Positions 1-8,258 of a stretch of DNA of 43,736 nt are shown here, piece after piece. Positions within the stretch are counted from its first letter, which is position 1. The number at the start of each line of letters is the position of its first letter. The notes below the pieces were generated by a model. It saw only the letters and a program-made list of their open reading frames with translations. It had not been told where the DNA came from and made no database searches. The position numbers and the translations under genes were made by a program. The stretch is from Ramlibacter sp. (GTDB taxonomy: Bacteria; Pseudomonadota; Gammaproteobacteria; Burkholderiales; Burkholderiaceae_C): NCBI GenBank assembly GCA_021323335.1, contig JAJTCN010000018.1:1-43736 (forward strand). Direction: 5' to 3'.

Positions 1-602
1 ACCACCAGGTCGGCGTTCTGCAGGCGCGCGATCTGCATCTGGTAAGGCATGCCGCCCACCACGTTGGCGATGCGCAGGCCCCTGCAATGCTTGACCAGGT
101 CGATGGCGTCGGAGCAGACCTGCTGCGCCAGTTCGCGCGTCGGGCACAGCACCAGCGCGCCAGGGGTGGCGGCCTTGAAGGTACGCGGGTTCAGCGGGTT
201 CTTGCGGACGCGCTTGGGCGGCGTCTCGCCGCGGGCGATGGCGTCGTCATACGCCTTCTTTTCGGCTTGCTCGGCGGCGGCCTGCTGGGCCAGCAGCGTG
301 TGCAGCACGGGCAGCAGGAAGGCCGCGGTCTTGCCGCTGCCGGTCTGGCTGGAGACCATCAGGTCGTTGTACGCCTTGCCGTCGACGTGCTCGTGCGCCA
401 TCGCGAGGCCGATGCACTGCTGCTGCACCGTGGTCGGCTGGGTGAAGCCCAGGTCGGTCACGGCCGCGATCAGCTCGGGCGCCAGGCCCAGGGTCACGAA
501 GCCATTGGCCACGGGCGTCGCCTCGACGGATGCCGGAGCGGCGTCGATGGGGGCGAAGGTGGCGTCTTCGGCCACGGGAGAGTCTTGAATGAAGTCAGTC
601 AT
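1..602 (-). CDS. DEAD-box ATP-dependent RNA helicase, N-terminal part (runs off window)
   Basis: This is the first 200 residues of a DEAD-box RNA helicase, an enzyme that unwinds RNA duplexes using ATP in ribosome assembly or RNA decay. A Q-motif region (GFTQPTTVQQQCI) is followed by Walker A/motif I (SSQTGSGKT), motif Ia (PTRELAQQ) and a GG motif. The DEAD box and second RecA domain lie outside the window. A charged insert (EKKAYDD to KNPLNPRTFK) sits between motifs I and Ia, as I recall for RhlE-like helicases of Comamonadaceae. The ATG at 602 is the first in-frame start and gives an acidic leader of about 35 residues before the core. The family is certain; RhlE versus another subfamily is not. 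Confidence 0.9.
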   Translation of the reverse strand, partial: MTDFIQDSPVAEDATFAPIDAAPASVEATPVANGFVTLGLAPELIAAVTDLGFTQPTTVQQQCIGLAMAHEHVDGKAYNDLMVSSQTGSGKTAAFLLPVLHTLLAQQAAAEQAEKKAYDDAIARGETPPKRVRKNPLNPRTFKAATPGALVLCPTRELAQQVCSDAIDLVKHCRGLRIANVVGGMPYQMQIARLQNADLV

Positions 603-645
603 GGGTTTTCACGCGACGCTGCCCAGGGCGGGCGCGCCGTCATCA

Positions 646-671
646 GAATGGTTGGAGAACATCAACCATTC
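646..671 (-). promoter_or_regulatory. Hairpin in the leader of the DEAD-box helicase gene
   Basis: A perfect 9-base inverted repeat (GAATGGTTG ... CAACCATTC) with an 8-base loop lies 43 bases upstream of the helicase start codon. No T-tract follows on either strand, so it does not look like an intrinsic terminator for orn. Helicase genes are often controlled through their leaders, so a 5'-UTR role is a guess. The rest of 603-783 shows only a weak GCTGC/GCAGC hairpin at 710-725. Confidence 0.4.
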
Positions 672-783
672 CAACGACAAACAGGTCTTGCGGCCTGCGG
701 CCCTATCTAGCTGCCGGAAAGCAGCAAGCCATCGATTATGACAGGTTTCGGGTTTTCCCGCATCCCCCTGCGTTCGGCGAACG

Positions 784-1365
784 TCAGGCGAGCTTCAGGA
801 AGTGCTCGCGGTAGTGCACCAGCTCGTCGATCGACTCGTGCACGTCCGCCAGCGCGGTGTGCAGCTGGCGCTTGCGGAACGAGGCGTGCACCTCGGGCCG
901 CCAGCGCCGCGCGAGCTCCTTGAGCGTGCTGACGTCGAGGTTGCGGTAGTGGAACCAGGCCTCCAGCGTGGGCATGTACTTCACCAGGAAGCGCCGGTCC
1001 TGGCCGATGGTGTTGCCGCACATCGGGGTGGCGTGCTTCGGCACGTAGCGCATCACGAACTCCAGCACCTGCTGCTCCGCCTGCGCCTCCGTCACCGTCG
1101 AGGCGCGGACCTTGTCGGTCAGGCCGCTCTTGCCGTGGGTGCCCTTGTTCCACGCATCCATCAGGTCCAGCTGGGCGTCGCTCTGGTGGACCGCGATGAC
1201 GGGACCTTCGATGCGCGGCTCCAGGTGGGGGCCGGTCACGACGACGGCGATCTCGATGATGCGGTCGCGCTCCGGGTCCAGCCCGGTCATTTCACAGTCG
1301 AGCCACACGAGGTTCTGGTCGTTCTTCGCCAGGGTGGAGGTGGACTCTGCATTGCTCTCTGCCAT
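784..1365 (-). CDS. orn: Oligoribonuclease
   Basis: This 193-residue protein is the 3'-5' exonuclease that clears 2-5 nt RNAs, including pGpG from cyclic-di-GMP turnover, in the cytoplasm. DEDDh residues are visible: D23 and E25 in [11 protein letters not shown]123 in [11 protein letters not shown], then H169 and D174 in [10 protein letters not shown]. Length is close to the family norm of about 180, with an extra 12-15 residue N-terminal leader before [11 protein letters not shown]. The gene is divergent from the M48 peptidase gene, whose start lies 35 bases away, so the two promoters must share that gap or lie inside the reading frames. Confidence 0.97.
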   Translation of the reverse strand: MAESNAESTSTLAKNDQNLVWLDCEMTGLDPERDRIIEIAVVVTGPHLEPRIEGPVIAVHQSDAQLDLMDAWNKGTHGKSGLTDKVRASTVTEAQAEQQVLEFVMRYVPKHATPMCGNTIGQDRRFLVKYMPTLEAWFHYRNLDVSTLKELARRWRPEVHASFRKRQLHTALADVHESIDELVHYREHFLKLA

Positions 1366-1400
1366 GGGCGCATTGTCGCCGATGGCCTACCATTGCAGGC

Positions 1401-2663
1401 ATGGATCCCTCCTCCTCCCTCACCCTGGCCTTCGCCGCTTTCCTGCTGGCGGGCCTGGCCGTGAAGTTCTGGCTGTCGACGCGCCAGGTGCGCCACGTGG
1501 CGCGCCATCGCGACGCCGTGCCGCCGGCCTTCACCGGCACCGTCTCGCTCGCGGCGCACCAGAAGGCGGCCGACTACACGGTGGCCAAGTCGCGCGTCGG
1601 CCTGCTCGAAACCGCCTTCGGCGCCGCCGTGCTCCTGGGCTGGACGCTGCTGGGCGGCGTCGACGCATTGAACCGCGCACTCGTGGCCTGGCTCGGCACC
1701 GGCATGACCCAGCAACTCGCGCTGCTGGCTTGCTTCGCCGTCATCAGCGGGCTGCTCGACCTGCCGTTCACGCTGTACCAGACCTTCGTGGTGGAAGAGC
1801 GCTTCGGCTTCAACAAGATGACCTGGAAGCTGTGGCTGGCCGATGCGGTGAAGGGCACGGCGATCGGCGCGCTGGTCGGCCTGCCGATCGCCGCGCTGAT
1901 CCTCTGGCTGATGGGCGCCGCCGGCGACCTGTGGTGGCTGTGGGCCTGGGCCGTGTGGATGGGCTTCAACCTGCTGCTGCTGGTGATCTACCCGACCCTC
2001 ATCGCCCCGCTGTTCAACAAGTTCCAGCCGCTGGAAGACGAGACGCTGAAGGCCCGCGTCACCGCGCTGATGCAGCGCTGCGGCTTCGCCGCCAAGGGCC
2101 TGTTCGTCATGGACGGCAGCAAGCGCAGCGCCCACGCCAACGCCTACTTCACGGGCTTCGGCGCCGCCAAGCGCGTGGTCTTCTACGACACGCTGCTGTC
2201 CAAGCTGTCGCCGGGCGAAGTGGATGCGGTGCTGGCCCACGAACTCGGGCATTTCAAGCACAAGCACATCGTCAAGCGCATCGTCGCGCTGTTCGCGCTC
2301 AGCCTGGCCGGCTTCGCCCTGCTCGGGTGGCTGGCGTCGCGCGCCTGGTTCTACACGGGCCTGGGCGTGCAACCCAACCTGGCCGGCCCGAACGACGCGC
2401 TGGCGTTGCTGCTGTTCATGCTGGCGGTGCCGGTGTTCACCTACTTCATCTCCCCGCTCATGGCCCGCTTCTCGCGCAAGCACGAATTCGAGGCGGATGC
2501 CTTCGCCGCGCGGCAGACCAGCGGGTCCGACCTGGGCCGGGCGTTGCTGAAGCTGTACGAGGACAACGCCTCCACGCTCACGCCCGATCCGGTCTTCGTC
2601 AAGTTCTACTACTCCCATCCGCCGGCCTCCGAGCGGCTGGCGCGCCTCGGGGCGCCGGCATGA
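1401..2663 (+). CDS. M48 family membrane zinc metallopeptidase (STE24/CAAX protease-like)
   Basis: This 420-residue integral membrane protease resembles STE24/HtpX-type M48 enzymes, which cut membrane or misfolded proteins at the inner membrane. A hydrophobic N-terminal segment (residues 5-24) is followed by further hydrophobic stretches around 75-200 and 290-355. The zinc site is HELGH at residues 280-284, with the third ligand E364 in HEFEADAFA. The N-terminal domain with FVVEERFGFNKMT is typical of STE24 rather than HtpX. It overlaps the next gene by four bases (ATGA at 2660), so it heads a compact chain with the pterin dehydratase and rsgA genes. Its substrate is unknown. Confidence 0.93.
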   Translation: MDPSSSLTLAFAAFLLAGLAVKFWLSTRQVRHVARHRDAVPPAFTGTVSLAAHQKAADYTVAKSRVGLLETAFGAAVLLGWTLLGGVDALNRALVAWLGTGMTQQLALLACFAVISGLLDLPFTLYQTFVVEERFGFNKMTWKLWLADAVKGTAIGALVGLPIAALILWLMGAAGDLWWLWAWAVWMGFNLLLLVIYPTLIAPLFNKFQPLEDETLKARVTALMQRCGFAAKGLFVMDGSKRSAHANAYFTGFGAAKRVVFYDTLLSKLSPGEVDAVLAHELGHFKHKHIVKRIVALFALSLAGFALLGWLASRAWFYTGLGVQPNLAGPNDALALLLFMLAVPVFTYFISPLMARFSRKHEFEADAFAARQTSGSDLGRALLKLYEDNASTLTPDPVFVKFYYSHPPASERLARLGAPA

Positions 2664-2995
2664 CGGATCCGCTGCTGCAGGTGCGCAACGGGCCGCCGCC
2701 GCGCCGTGCGCTGACGCCGACCGAGATCGTCCGGCGGCTCGCCGATGTCCCCGGCTGGCGCCTCAGCGGCGACGGCGACGAGGTCGCCATCGAGCGCAGC
2801 TTCCGCTTCGCGAACTATTACGAGACCATCGCCTTCGTCAACGCGCTGGCCTTCGTGGCGCATGCGCTGGACCACCACCCGGACCTGTCGGTCCACTACA
2901 ACCGGTGCGACGTCCGCTGGCGCACGCACTCCGTCCACGGCATTTCGGACACCGACTTCGCGTGCGCCGCCCGCACGGACGGCCTCCTTGGCTGA
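2660..2995 (+). CDS. 4a-hydroxytetrahydrobiopterin dehydratase (pterin-4a-carbinolamine dehydratase)
   Basis: This 111-residue protein matches pterin-4a-carbinolamine dehydratase, which recycles the pterin cofactor of aromatic amino acid hydroxylases. The signature region HALDHHPDLSVHYNRCDVRWRTHSVHGISDTDFACA carries the conserved histidines and the closing T-x-x-D-F-x-x-A. No phenylalanine hydroxylase gene is in the window, so the usual partner is elsewhere or absent. The ATG at 2660 overlaps the M48 stop codon, and the stop at 2995 overlaps the rsgA TTG start at 2988, which suggests translational coupling of three genes. Confidence 0.93.
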   Translation: MTDPLLQVRNGPPPRRALTPTEIVRRLADVPGWRLSGDGDEVAIERSFRFANYYETIAFVNALAFVAHALDHHPDLSVHYNRCDVRWRTHSVHGISDTDFACAARTDGLLG

Positions 2996-3914
2996 CGCCG
3001 GCGATTCCTACTCCGGCCTGGTGGTGGCCGCCCACGGCCGCCACTGCCTGGTCGAATCCGCCGACGGCGTGCGCCGCCTGTGCCACGCGCGCGGCAAGAA
3101 GAACGAAACGGTCGTGGGCGACCGCGTGCAGTGGCGCATCACGGGCGACGAGGGGGTCATCGCCCGCGTGGAGCCGCGCCGCAACCTGTTCTACCGCCAG
3201 GACGAAGTCCGCACCAAGTCGTTCGCGGCCAACCTGGACCTGGTGCTGGTGCTCATCGCCGCCGAACCGGAGTTCTCCGAGATGCAACTGGCCCGCGCGC
3301 TCATCGCCGCGGAAGCCGAGCGCATCGCGCCGCTGATCGCCCTGAACAAGAGCGACCTGGTCGAGCCCTTCGAGCGGGCCTGGACGCGCCTGCTGCCCTA
3401 CCAGCACATGGGCTACGGCGTGCTGCCGCTGTCGCTGCGCCTGTCGAAGGACACCGACCACCAGCACCTGATGCAGCACCTGCGCGGCAAGACGACGCTG
3501 GTGCTGGGGCCGTCCGGCGCGGGCAAGAGCACGCTGATCAACCTGCTGGTGCCGCAGGCCCAGGCGCTGACCGGCGAGATCTCGCAGGCGCTCAATTCGG
3601 GCAAGCACACCACGACCGCGACCACCTGGTACTGGACCGACGACGAGCGAACCACCGCCATCATCGACTCGCCCGGCTTCCAGGAGTTCGGGCTGCACCA
3701 CATCGACCGCATGCAGCTCGCGGGGCTCATGCCCGACCTGCGGCCGCACGTCGCCAACTGCAAGTTCTACAACTGCACCCACCTGCACGAGCCGGGTTGC
3801 GGCGTGCTGGCCGCCGTCGCGCAGCAGCCGGGCGCGCGCAAGGACCAGGTGGAGCCCAGCCGCCATCGCATCTACCGGACGCTGTTCGAGGAACTCTCGC
3901 AAACGCGGTACTAG
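2988..3914 (+). CDS. rsgA: Small ribosomal subunit biogenesis GTPase RsgA
   Basis: RsgA is a circularly permuted GTPase that checks late 30S subunit assembly. An N-terminal OB-fold (GLVVAAHGRHCLVE...GDRVQW) is followed by G4 (NKSD), then G1 (GPSGAGKST) and G3 (DSPG), the permuted order diagnostic of YjeQ/RsgA. A C-terminal zinc knuckle is seen as NCKFYNCTHLHEPGCGV. I chose the TTG at 2988: it gives MADAGDSYSGLVVAAHGRHC, matching the usual N-terminus as I remember it, and no ATG lies between it and the OB-fold. Upstream in-frame codons are shadow of the dehydratase gene. Product is 308 residues, near family length. Confidence 0.95.
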   Translation: MADAGDSYSGLVVAAHGRHCLVESADGVRRLCHARGKKNETVVGDRVQWRITGDEGVIARVEPRRNLFYRQDEVRTKSFAANLDLVLVLIAAEPEFSEMQLARALIAAEAERIAPLIALNKSDLVEPFERAWTRLLPYQHMGYGVLPLSLRLSKDTDHQHLMQHLRGKTTLVLGPSGAGKSTLINLLVPQAQALTGEISQALNSGKHTTTATTWYWTDDERTTAIIDSPGFQEFGLHHIDRMQLAGLMPDLRPHVANCKFYNCTHLHEPGCGVLAAVAQQPGARKDQVEPSRHRIYRTLFEELSQTRY

Positions 3915-3970
3915 GCTCTTGCAGCGGCGCGGCCCGCCCCTATCTTCGTGGGAGGAGGAACCCTCGCCCG

Positions 3971-4423
3971 ATGAACCCGCTGCACGTCGTCTGCCCGCAT
4001 TGCCACACCACCAACCGCGTCCACACGGATGACCTGGGGAACGCGCCCGACTGCGGCAAGTGCCACGAGGCGCTTTTCACCGGGCATCCGGTCAACCTCA
4101 ATGCCACGGAGTTCGACCGCCACGTCATGCGCAGCCAGCTGCCGGTGCTGGTGGACTTCTGGGCGCCGTGGTGCGGACCGTGCCGCATGATGGCCCCGGC
4201 CTTCGAGCAAGCTGCGGGGCAGCTGGAGCCGCGCGTGCAGCTCGTCAAGGTGAACACCGACGAGGCGCAGGGCCTGGGCGCGCAGCTCAACATCCGCAGC
4301 ATCCCGACCATGGCGCTGTTCATCGGCGGCAAGGAAGTGGCGCGCCAGGCCGGCGCCATGGGCGCGGCCGACATCGTGCGGTGGACGCAGTCGCAGTTGA
4401 GCCGGGCGTCGACGGCGGCGTGA
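3971..4423 (+). CDS. trxC: Thioredoxin 2 (zinc-binding thioredoxin)
   Basis: This 150-residue protein is thioredoxin 2, a cytoplasmic disulfide reductase with an extra N-terminal zinc-ribbon. The ribbon cysteines are C8, C11, C28 and C31, and the redox site is WCGPC at 67-71. The cis-proline region SIPTMALF is present. A strong purine-rich Shine-Dalgarno (GGGAGGAGGAA) ends about 11 bases before the ATG at 3971, which fixes the start. It follows rsgA after 56 bases and may have its own promoter. TrxC is OxyR-regulated in E. coli, but I see no clear OxyR site here. The gene runs into the REP-like cluster on its 3' side. Confidence 0.96.
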   Translation: MNPLHVVCPHCHTTNRVHTDDLGNAPDCGKCHEALFTGHPVNLNATEFDRHVMRSQLPVLVDFWAPWCGPCRMMAPAFEQAAGQLEPRVQLVKVNTDEAQGLGAQLNIRSIPTMALFIGGKEVARQAGAMGAADIVRWTQSQLSRASTAA

Positions 4424-4427
4424 CGCG

Positions 4428-4535
4428 TGTCGGGGTCGCTTCGCGAACCCGACCTACGAAGTCCCACCCACTTCGGGGTCCCTTCGCGAACCCGACGCAT
4501 CCGGCGTAGGTCGGGTTCGCGCAGCGACCCCGACA
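4428..4535. repeat. REP-like GTAG palindrome cluster (three copies) between convergent genes
   Basis: Three copies of a short imperfect palindrome fill the gap between trxC and the CobD-like gene. Copy 1 (4430-4457, minus) and copy 3 (4506-4535, plus) begin with GTAGGTCGGGTTCGCG and end with ACCCCGA; copy 2 (about 4472-4495, minus) lacks the GTAG head. Each folds into a GTCGGG...CCCGAC hairpin, and copies 1 and 3 are inverted relative to each other, so the region can also fold as one large hairpin. The GTAG head and hairpin resemble REP elements mobilised by RAYT transposases. The likely local effect is bidirectional transcription termination or mRNA 3'-end protection. Confidence 0.85.
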
Positions 4536-4542
4536 TCCGGGC

Positions 4543-5541
4543 CTACCCGATCAACCGCGCCAGCGTCAGCAGCGCCAGCAGCACCATCCACAGCACCACC
4601 GAGCGCCACACCAGCCCCACCACGCTGCGCAGATGCGCGATCTCGGCCTCCCGGCCCGGCGTGCTGGTGGTGTCGAGCGGCGTGGCGGCGCTGTCGCCGG
4701 CGGCCTGGAAACCGCTGGTGGAGTTGGGCGCGAACACCGGCCGCAGCGCCTCGCCTCCGAGCCGCACGTTCACCGCGCCCGACGTCGCCGCGAGGATGAC
4801 GCCGTCGTTGTCGTCGGGAAAGCGCTGGGCAAAGTGGCGCCAGCTGTCGATGGCTTCCTCGAAGCTGCCGACCACCGCGAACGCCATCGCCGTCATGCGC
4901 GCGGGCAGCCAGTCGACCACCTTCCACGCACCCGCCGCGGCGGATTGCAGCGCCTCGCTGGCCGGCTGCACCTGCATGCGGCTGCGATGGCGCCAGTAGC
5001 GCGCCACGAATTCGGCCATGCGGTACAACACCGCCCCGGCCGGCCCGAAGCCCAGCGCCGCGAGGATGGAGAACCAGGCCAGCACGCCGAACACATGGCG
5101 GTGCGCGGCCAGCACCGAATATTCGATCACGTGCCGCACGATCTCGCTGCGCGGCAATTCGCCCGCGTCCACCCGCTGCCATTGCGCCAGCAGCGTGCGC
5201 GCGCGGGTCTCGTCGCCGGCCTCCAGCGCATCGCGGATGTCGGTGAAGTGATGGCTGAATTGCCGGAAGCCGAGCGTCGCATAGAGCACCACCACGCTCC
5301 ACACCACCGCCGCCGGCCAACCCACCCACAGCAGCAGGGCCCAGTGGATCGCCAGCGCCAGCACGGCCGGCCCGACGACGGCGAGCAGCCACGACACCCA
5401 GCCGTGCTGCGGGCCGCCGGCATCGAAGTTGCGGCTGACCCATCGGGCCCAGACCCGCAGGCCGGAGTGGATAGCGTTGTGCGGTCCCAGCGGCCGCACC
5501 TGCTCGATCAGCAGGGCGAACAGGATCGCGAAGAAGGACAT
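4543..5541 (-). CDS. CobD/CbiB-family (AmpE-like) integral membrane protein
   Basis: This 332-residue inner-membrane protein resembles the CobD/CbiB family (adenosylcobinamide-phosphate synthase) and the related AmpE group. It opens with MSFFAILFALLIEQVRPL, typical of the proteobacterial AmpE/CobD-like branch. Hydrophobic segments appear near residues 1-15, 48-90, 150-175 and at the C-terminus (WRSVVLWMVLLALLTLARLI). The conserved block AVVGSFEEAIDSWR resembles the CbiB substrate region. No other cobalamin genes are nearby, so a true cobalamin role is doubtful. It stands 30 bases upstream of the NUDIX stop in the same direction and so could be transcribed after it. Confidence 0.85.
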   Translation of the reverse strand: MSFFAILFALLIEQVRPLGPHNAIHSGLRVWARWVSRNFDAGGPQHGWVSWLLAVVGPAVLALAIHWALLLWVGWPAAVVWSVVVLYATLGFRQFSHHFTDIRDALEAGDETRARTLLAQWQRVDAGELPRSEIVRHVIEYSVLAAHRHVFGVLAWFSILAALGFGPAGAVLYRMAEFVARYWRHRSRMQVQPASEALQSAAAGAWKVVDWLPARMTAMAFAVVGSFEEAIDSWRHFAQRFPDDNDGVILAATSGAVNVRLGGEALRPVFAPNSTSGFQAAGDSAATPLDTTSTPGREAEIAHLRSVVGLVWRSVVLWMVLLALLTLARLIG

Positions 5542-5571
5542 GCGCGGATGATAGCCGCGCCGTCGGGATGC

Positions 5572-6288
5572 TCAGGCTGCCAGGAAGCGGTAGAAGTTGC
5601 GCAGCATGCCCGCTGTTGCGCCCCAGATGAAGCGCTCCCGGGCGCCATCGGCATAGGGCATGGAGAACCATTCGCGCCGGATGCCGCTGAACTCGATGGC
5701 GTGCCGGCGGTGGTGGGACGGGTCCATCAGGAAGTCCAGCGGGACCTCGAAGGCATCGGCGACCTCGTGGGGATTGAGGACGAGGCGGTAGTCCGGGTGA
5801 ACCAGCGCGATGACCGGCGTCACGATGAACATCGTGCCCGTGGTGTACGTGGGCAGGTCGCCGAGCACCTCGGCGAGGCCGCGCTCCAGCCCGATTTCCT
5901 CGTGCGCCTCGCGCAGCGCCGTATCGGCGGGATCGCGGTCGGTCTCGTCCCGCTTGCCGCCCGGAAACGCCACCTGGCCCGAATGGGTGGTCATGTGCAC
6001 GGTGCGCTCCGTCAGCAGCACCATGGGCCGCTCGCGCATGACGATCGGCACCAGCACCGCCGCGTGGGCCGGTTCCCGGTCGGTGAAGCGCGGCTCGGAC
6101 CGCAATTCCTGCTCCCACGCCGGCGGCTCGGCGAAGCGCCGGCGCAGTGCCTCGGGCCGCAGGTGCGCGGTCGGCACCGGGGGCAGGTGGGCGTCGACGC
6201 CGACCACCGGAACTTCGCGGGGATCGAAGTTGGGCAGCTTGGACAGGGGCGTGTCCGGGGGGATGACGGCGGAAGGATCGATGGGCAT
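5572..6288 (-). CDS. NUDIX hydrolase, CoA pyrophosphatase (NudL)-like
   Basis: This 238-residue enzyme carries a canonical Nudix box at residues 110-134 (GGKRDETDRDPADTALREAHEEIGL), which binds Mg2+ and cleaves nucleoside diphosphates linked to another group. The following block (GLAEVLGDLPTYTTGTMFIVTPVIALV) and the late WGATAGMLRNFYRFL resemble the CoA pyrophosphatase subfamily (NudL/YeaB). The ATG at 6288 is preferred because codons further upstream run through the rplS terminator hairpin. The gene follows rplS in the same direction, but the terminator lies between them, so it probably has its own or read-through expression. The substrate is inferred by family only. Confidence 0.9.
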   Translation of the reverse strand: MPIDPSAVIPPDTPLSKLPNFDPREVPVVGVDAHLPPVPTAHLRPEALRRRFAEPPAWEQELRSEPRFTDREPAHAAVLVPIVMRERPMVLLTERTVHMTTHSGQVAFPGGKRDETDRDPADTALREAHEEIGLERGLAEVLGDLPTYTTGTMFIVTPVIALVHPDYRLVLNPHEVADAFEVPLDFLMDPSHHRRHAIEFSGIRREWFSMPYADGARERFIWGATAGMLRNFYRFLAA

Positions 6289-6304
6289 GGTGGCGACAGA
6301 ATGC

Positions 6305-6336
6305 AAAAACCGCCGCAAGCTCAGGCCGGCGGCGGT
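6305..6336 (-). terminator. Rho-independent terminator after rplS
   Basis: Read on the minus strand, an 8-base stem ACCGCCGC/GCGGCGGT with a 12-base loop is followed directly by five T residues. It lies 22 bases beyond the rplS stop codon and ends the rpsP-rimM-trmD-rplS operon, upstream of the NUDIX gene start at 6288. Confidence 0.8.
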
Positions 6337-6358
6337 CTTGGCGGGGAGCGGTCTCCGC

Positions 6359-6748
6359 TTATTCGGCGGTGGCCGCTGCTGCCTTGGTGCCCCTCTGGGC
6401 CAGCTTTTCCTTGATGCGCGCCGACTTGCCGCTGCGCTCGCGCAGGTAGTACAGCTTGGCCCGGCGGACATCGCCGCGGCGCTTGACTTCGATGCCGGCG
6501 ATCAGCGGGCTGTAGGTCTGGAAGGTGCGCTCCACGCCTTCGCCGCTGGAGATCTTGCGCACGGTGAAGGCGCTGTTCAGGCCGCGGTTGCGCTTGGCGA
6601 TGACGACGCCTTCGTAGGCCTGCGCGCGCTTGCGGCTGCCTTCGACGACGTTGACGGACACGATCACGGTGTCGCCGGGGGCGAACTCGGGGATCTTCTT
6701 GCCCAGGCGGGCGATTTCCTCTTGCTCGAGGGTCTGGATCAGGTTCAT
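6359..6748 (-). CDS. rplS: 50S ribosomal protein L19
   Basis: This 129-residue protein is ribosomal protein L19, at the 30S-50S interface. Conserved blocks are [28 protein letters not shown] and [33 protein letters not shown]. It is the last gene of the rpsP-rimM-trmD-rplS operon, in its usual order. It is separated from trmD by 147 bases, far more than the 10-12 bases between the other members. That spacer holds three successive hairpins that may control its separate expression. Confidence 0.98.
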   Translation of the reverse strand: MNLIQTLEQEEIARLGKKIPEFAPGDTVIVSVNVVEGSRKRAQAYEGVVIAKRNRGLNSAFTVRKISSGEGVERTFQTYSPLIAGIEVKRRGDVRRAKLYYLRERSGKSARIKEKLAQRGTKAAAATAE

Positions 6749-6819
6749 TTGGGTCTCACTTCGATCTTGTCCGCGCTACACCGCAATGCGAAGGCGTTGC
6801 TTCTGGTTTTGTCCTGGAG

Positions 6820-6865
6820 TCCGCCTTTGGCGGATGAAGCCACCAGAGGTGGCTCCGAATTCGGA
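6820..6865 (-). promoter_or_regulatory. Three consecutive hairpins in the trmD-rplS spacer
   Basis: The spacer holds TCCGCC-TTT-GGCGGA (6820-6834), AGCCACC-AGA-GGTGGCT (6838-6854) and the perfect palindrome TCCGAATTCGGA (6854-6865). They are almost contiguous and sit 72-117 bases upstream of the rplS start on its transcript. No U-tract follows, so simple termination is unlikely. RNA processing between trmD and rplS or control of L19 translation are possible roles, by inference only. Confidence 0.5.
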
Positions 6866-6895
6866 CGGCCGGACAGAGGATCGGGAAGCCCGAGA

Positions 6896-7639
6896 TTATA
6901 GCTTGGCGAGGAAAGCCTCGTCCACCGGGGTCAGGCGGCCGGCCCGGCGGGCCGCCGCGATCAGGTCCGGACGGTGCTTCGCCGTGATGGCCAGCCGCTG
7001 CCGGCGCCGCCATTCGGCGATGCGCGCGTGGTGGCCGGACAGCAGTTCTTCGGGCACCTTCCGCCCTTCCCAGTCCTCGGGCCGGGTGTAGTGCGGGCAG
7101 TCCAGCAGGCCGTCCAGCGCCGGGTTGAAGCTGTCCTCCTGGTGGCTGCCGGCGTCGTTCAGCACGCCCGGTTGCAGGCGGGCCACGGCGTCCAGCAGGG
7201 CCATCGCGGCGATCTCGCCTCCGGACAGGACGAAGTCGCCCAGGCTCAGCTGCACGTCCACATGGGTGTCGATGAAGCGCTGGTCGATGCCTTCATAGCG
7301 GCCGCAGACCAGGATGGCGCCCTGGCTGGCCGACCACCGCTCCACGCCCGCGTGGTCCAGCCGCTCCCCGATCGGGGAGAAGAGAACCACGGGCGCGGCA
7401 TCGGAGCGCTCCGCCTTGACGGCGGCCAGGCAGCGCGCCAGCGGTTCGGCCAGCATCACCATGCCGGGGCCGCCGCCGAACGGGCGGTCGTCCACGCGGC
7501 GGTAGTTGCCCTCGGCGAAATCGCGCAGGTTCCACAACCGCACGTCGACCTGCTTCGCCTCGTAGGCACGGCGGGTCACGCCCGCTGCCAGGAAGGGCGC
7601 GAACAGTTCGGGGAACAGGGTGATGACGTCGAAGCGCAT
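6896..7639 (-). CDS. trmD: tRNA (guanine-N1)-methyltransferase TrmD
   Basis: This 247-residue SPOUT enzyme makes m1G37 in tRNAs reading CNN codons and so prevents +1 frameshifting. The N-terminus MRFDVITLFPELF, the DDRPFGGGPGMVM block, ILVCGRYEGIDQRFI and LSLGDFVLSGGEIAAMALLDAV of the trefoil-knot SAM site, and the C-terminal HHARIAEWRRRQ region are all typical. It lies 12 bases downstream of rimM in the ribosomal operon. Length and order match the family. Confidence 0.98.
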   Translation of the reverse strand: MRFDVITLFPELFAPFLAAGVTRRAYEAKQVDVRLWNLRDFAEGNYRRVDDRPFGGGPGMVMLAEPLARCLAAVKAERSDAAPVVLFSPIGERLDHAGVERWSASQGAILVCGRYEGIDQRFIDTHVDVQLSLGDFVLSGGEIAAMALLDAVARLQPGVLNDAGSHQEDSFNPALDGLLDCPHYTRPEDWEGRKVPEELLSGHHARIAEWRRRQRLAITAKHRPDLIAAARRAGRLTPVDEAFLAKL

Positions 7640-7651
7640 GGCGCCGGCGAC

Positions 7652-8248
7652 TCAGTAGTCCGCCTGCCAGTCGACCGTGATGCGACGCGCCGGCAGGTCC
7701 ACGTCGTCCACGTACGCGGCCACGAAGGGGATCATCCGCTCCGCCGGCTTGCCCTCTTCCTCGTACGCGATCACCAGCACGGTCTGCGGCCCGGTGGACA
7801 GCAATTCCTTGACGCGGCCCAGGGCCAGGCCTTCGCGGTTGACCACGTCCAGGCCGAGCAGGTCGACCCAGTAGAACTCGTCCCGGGCGGCCGTGGGAAA
7901 GGCGGACCGGGGCACGAAGACGCGGGCGCCCTTGAGCAGTTCGGCGACGGCGCGGTCCTCCACGCCGTCGGCGCGGGCCACCACGGAGTCCGAATGGTCC
8001 TTGCTTTCGCGCACGCGCAGCAGGACCGTGCCGGAGAAGGTCTTGGCGCCTCTCTCGGACGGCTGCAGGTACCAGCGCTTGGTGGAGAACAGCGCCTGCG
8101 GATCGGCGCTATGGGGGAGGACGCGAAACCAGCCCTTCACCCCCCAGGCATCGGCGATGCGCCCGACTTCGATGGCATCGGCGGGAAGTTCCGCCGGTTC
8201 GATGTCCGCCGGCAACGCGGGCGTTGCCGGACGGCCGGACGCCGCCAT
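7652..8248 (-). CDS. rimM: 16S rRNA processing/maturation factor RimM
   Basis: This 198-residue factor helps 30S head assembly by binding S19. The N-terminal RimM domain begins at IEVGRIADAWGVKGWFRVLPHS, and the C-terminal PRC-barrel contains EFYWVDLLGLDVVNREGLALGRVKELLSTGPQTVLVI. The ending RMIPFVAAYVDDVDLPARRITVDWQADY is typical of the family. An N-terminal extension of about 25 residues (MAASGRPATPALPADIEPAELP) precedes the domain. It lies 10 bases after rpsP and 12 bases before trmD, so the three are certainly cotranscribed. Confidence 0.97.
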   Translation of the reverse strand: MAASGRPATPALPADIEPAELPADAIEVGRIADAWGVKGWFRVLPHSADPQALFSTKRWYLQPSERGAKTFSGTVLLRVRESKDHSDSVVARADGVEDRAVAELLKGARVFVPRSAFPTAARDEFYWVDLLGLDVVNREGLALGRVKELLSTGPQTVLVIAYEEEGKPAERMIPFVAAYVDDVDLPARRITVDWQADY

Positions 8249-8258
8249 GGACCGGCCC

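Noticed and set aside
4428..4535. Possible CRISPR array
   Set aside because: The repeated units are inverted palindromes with head-to-head orientation and no regular spacers; no cas genes are present.
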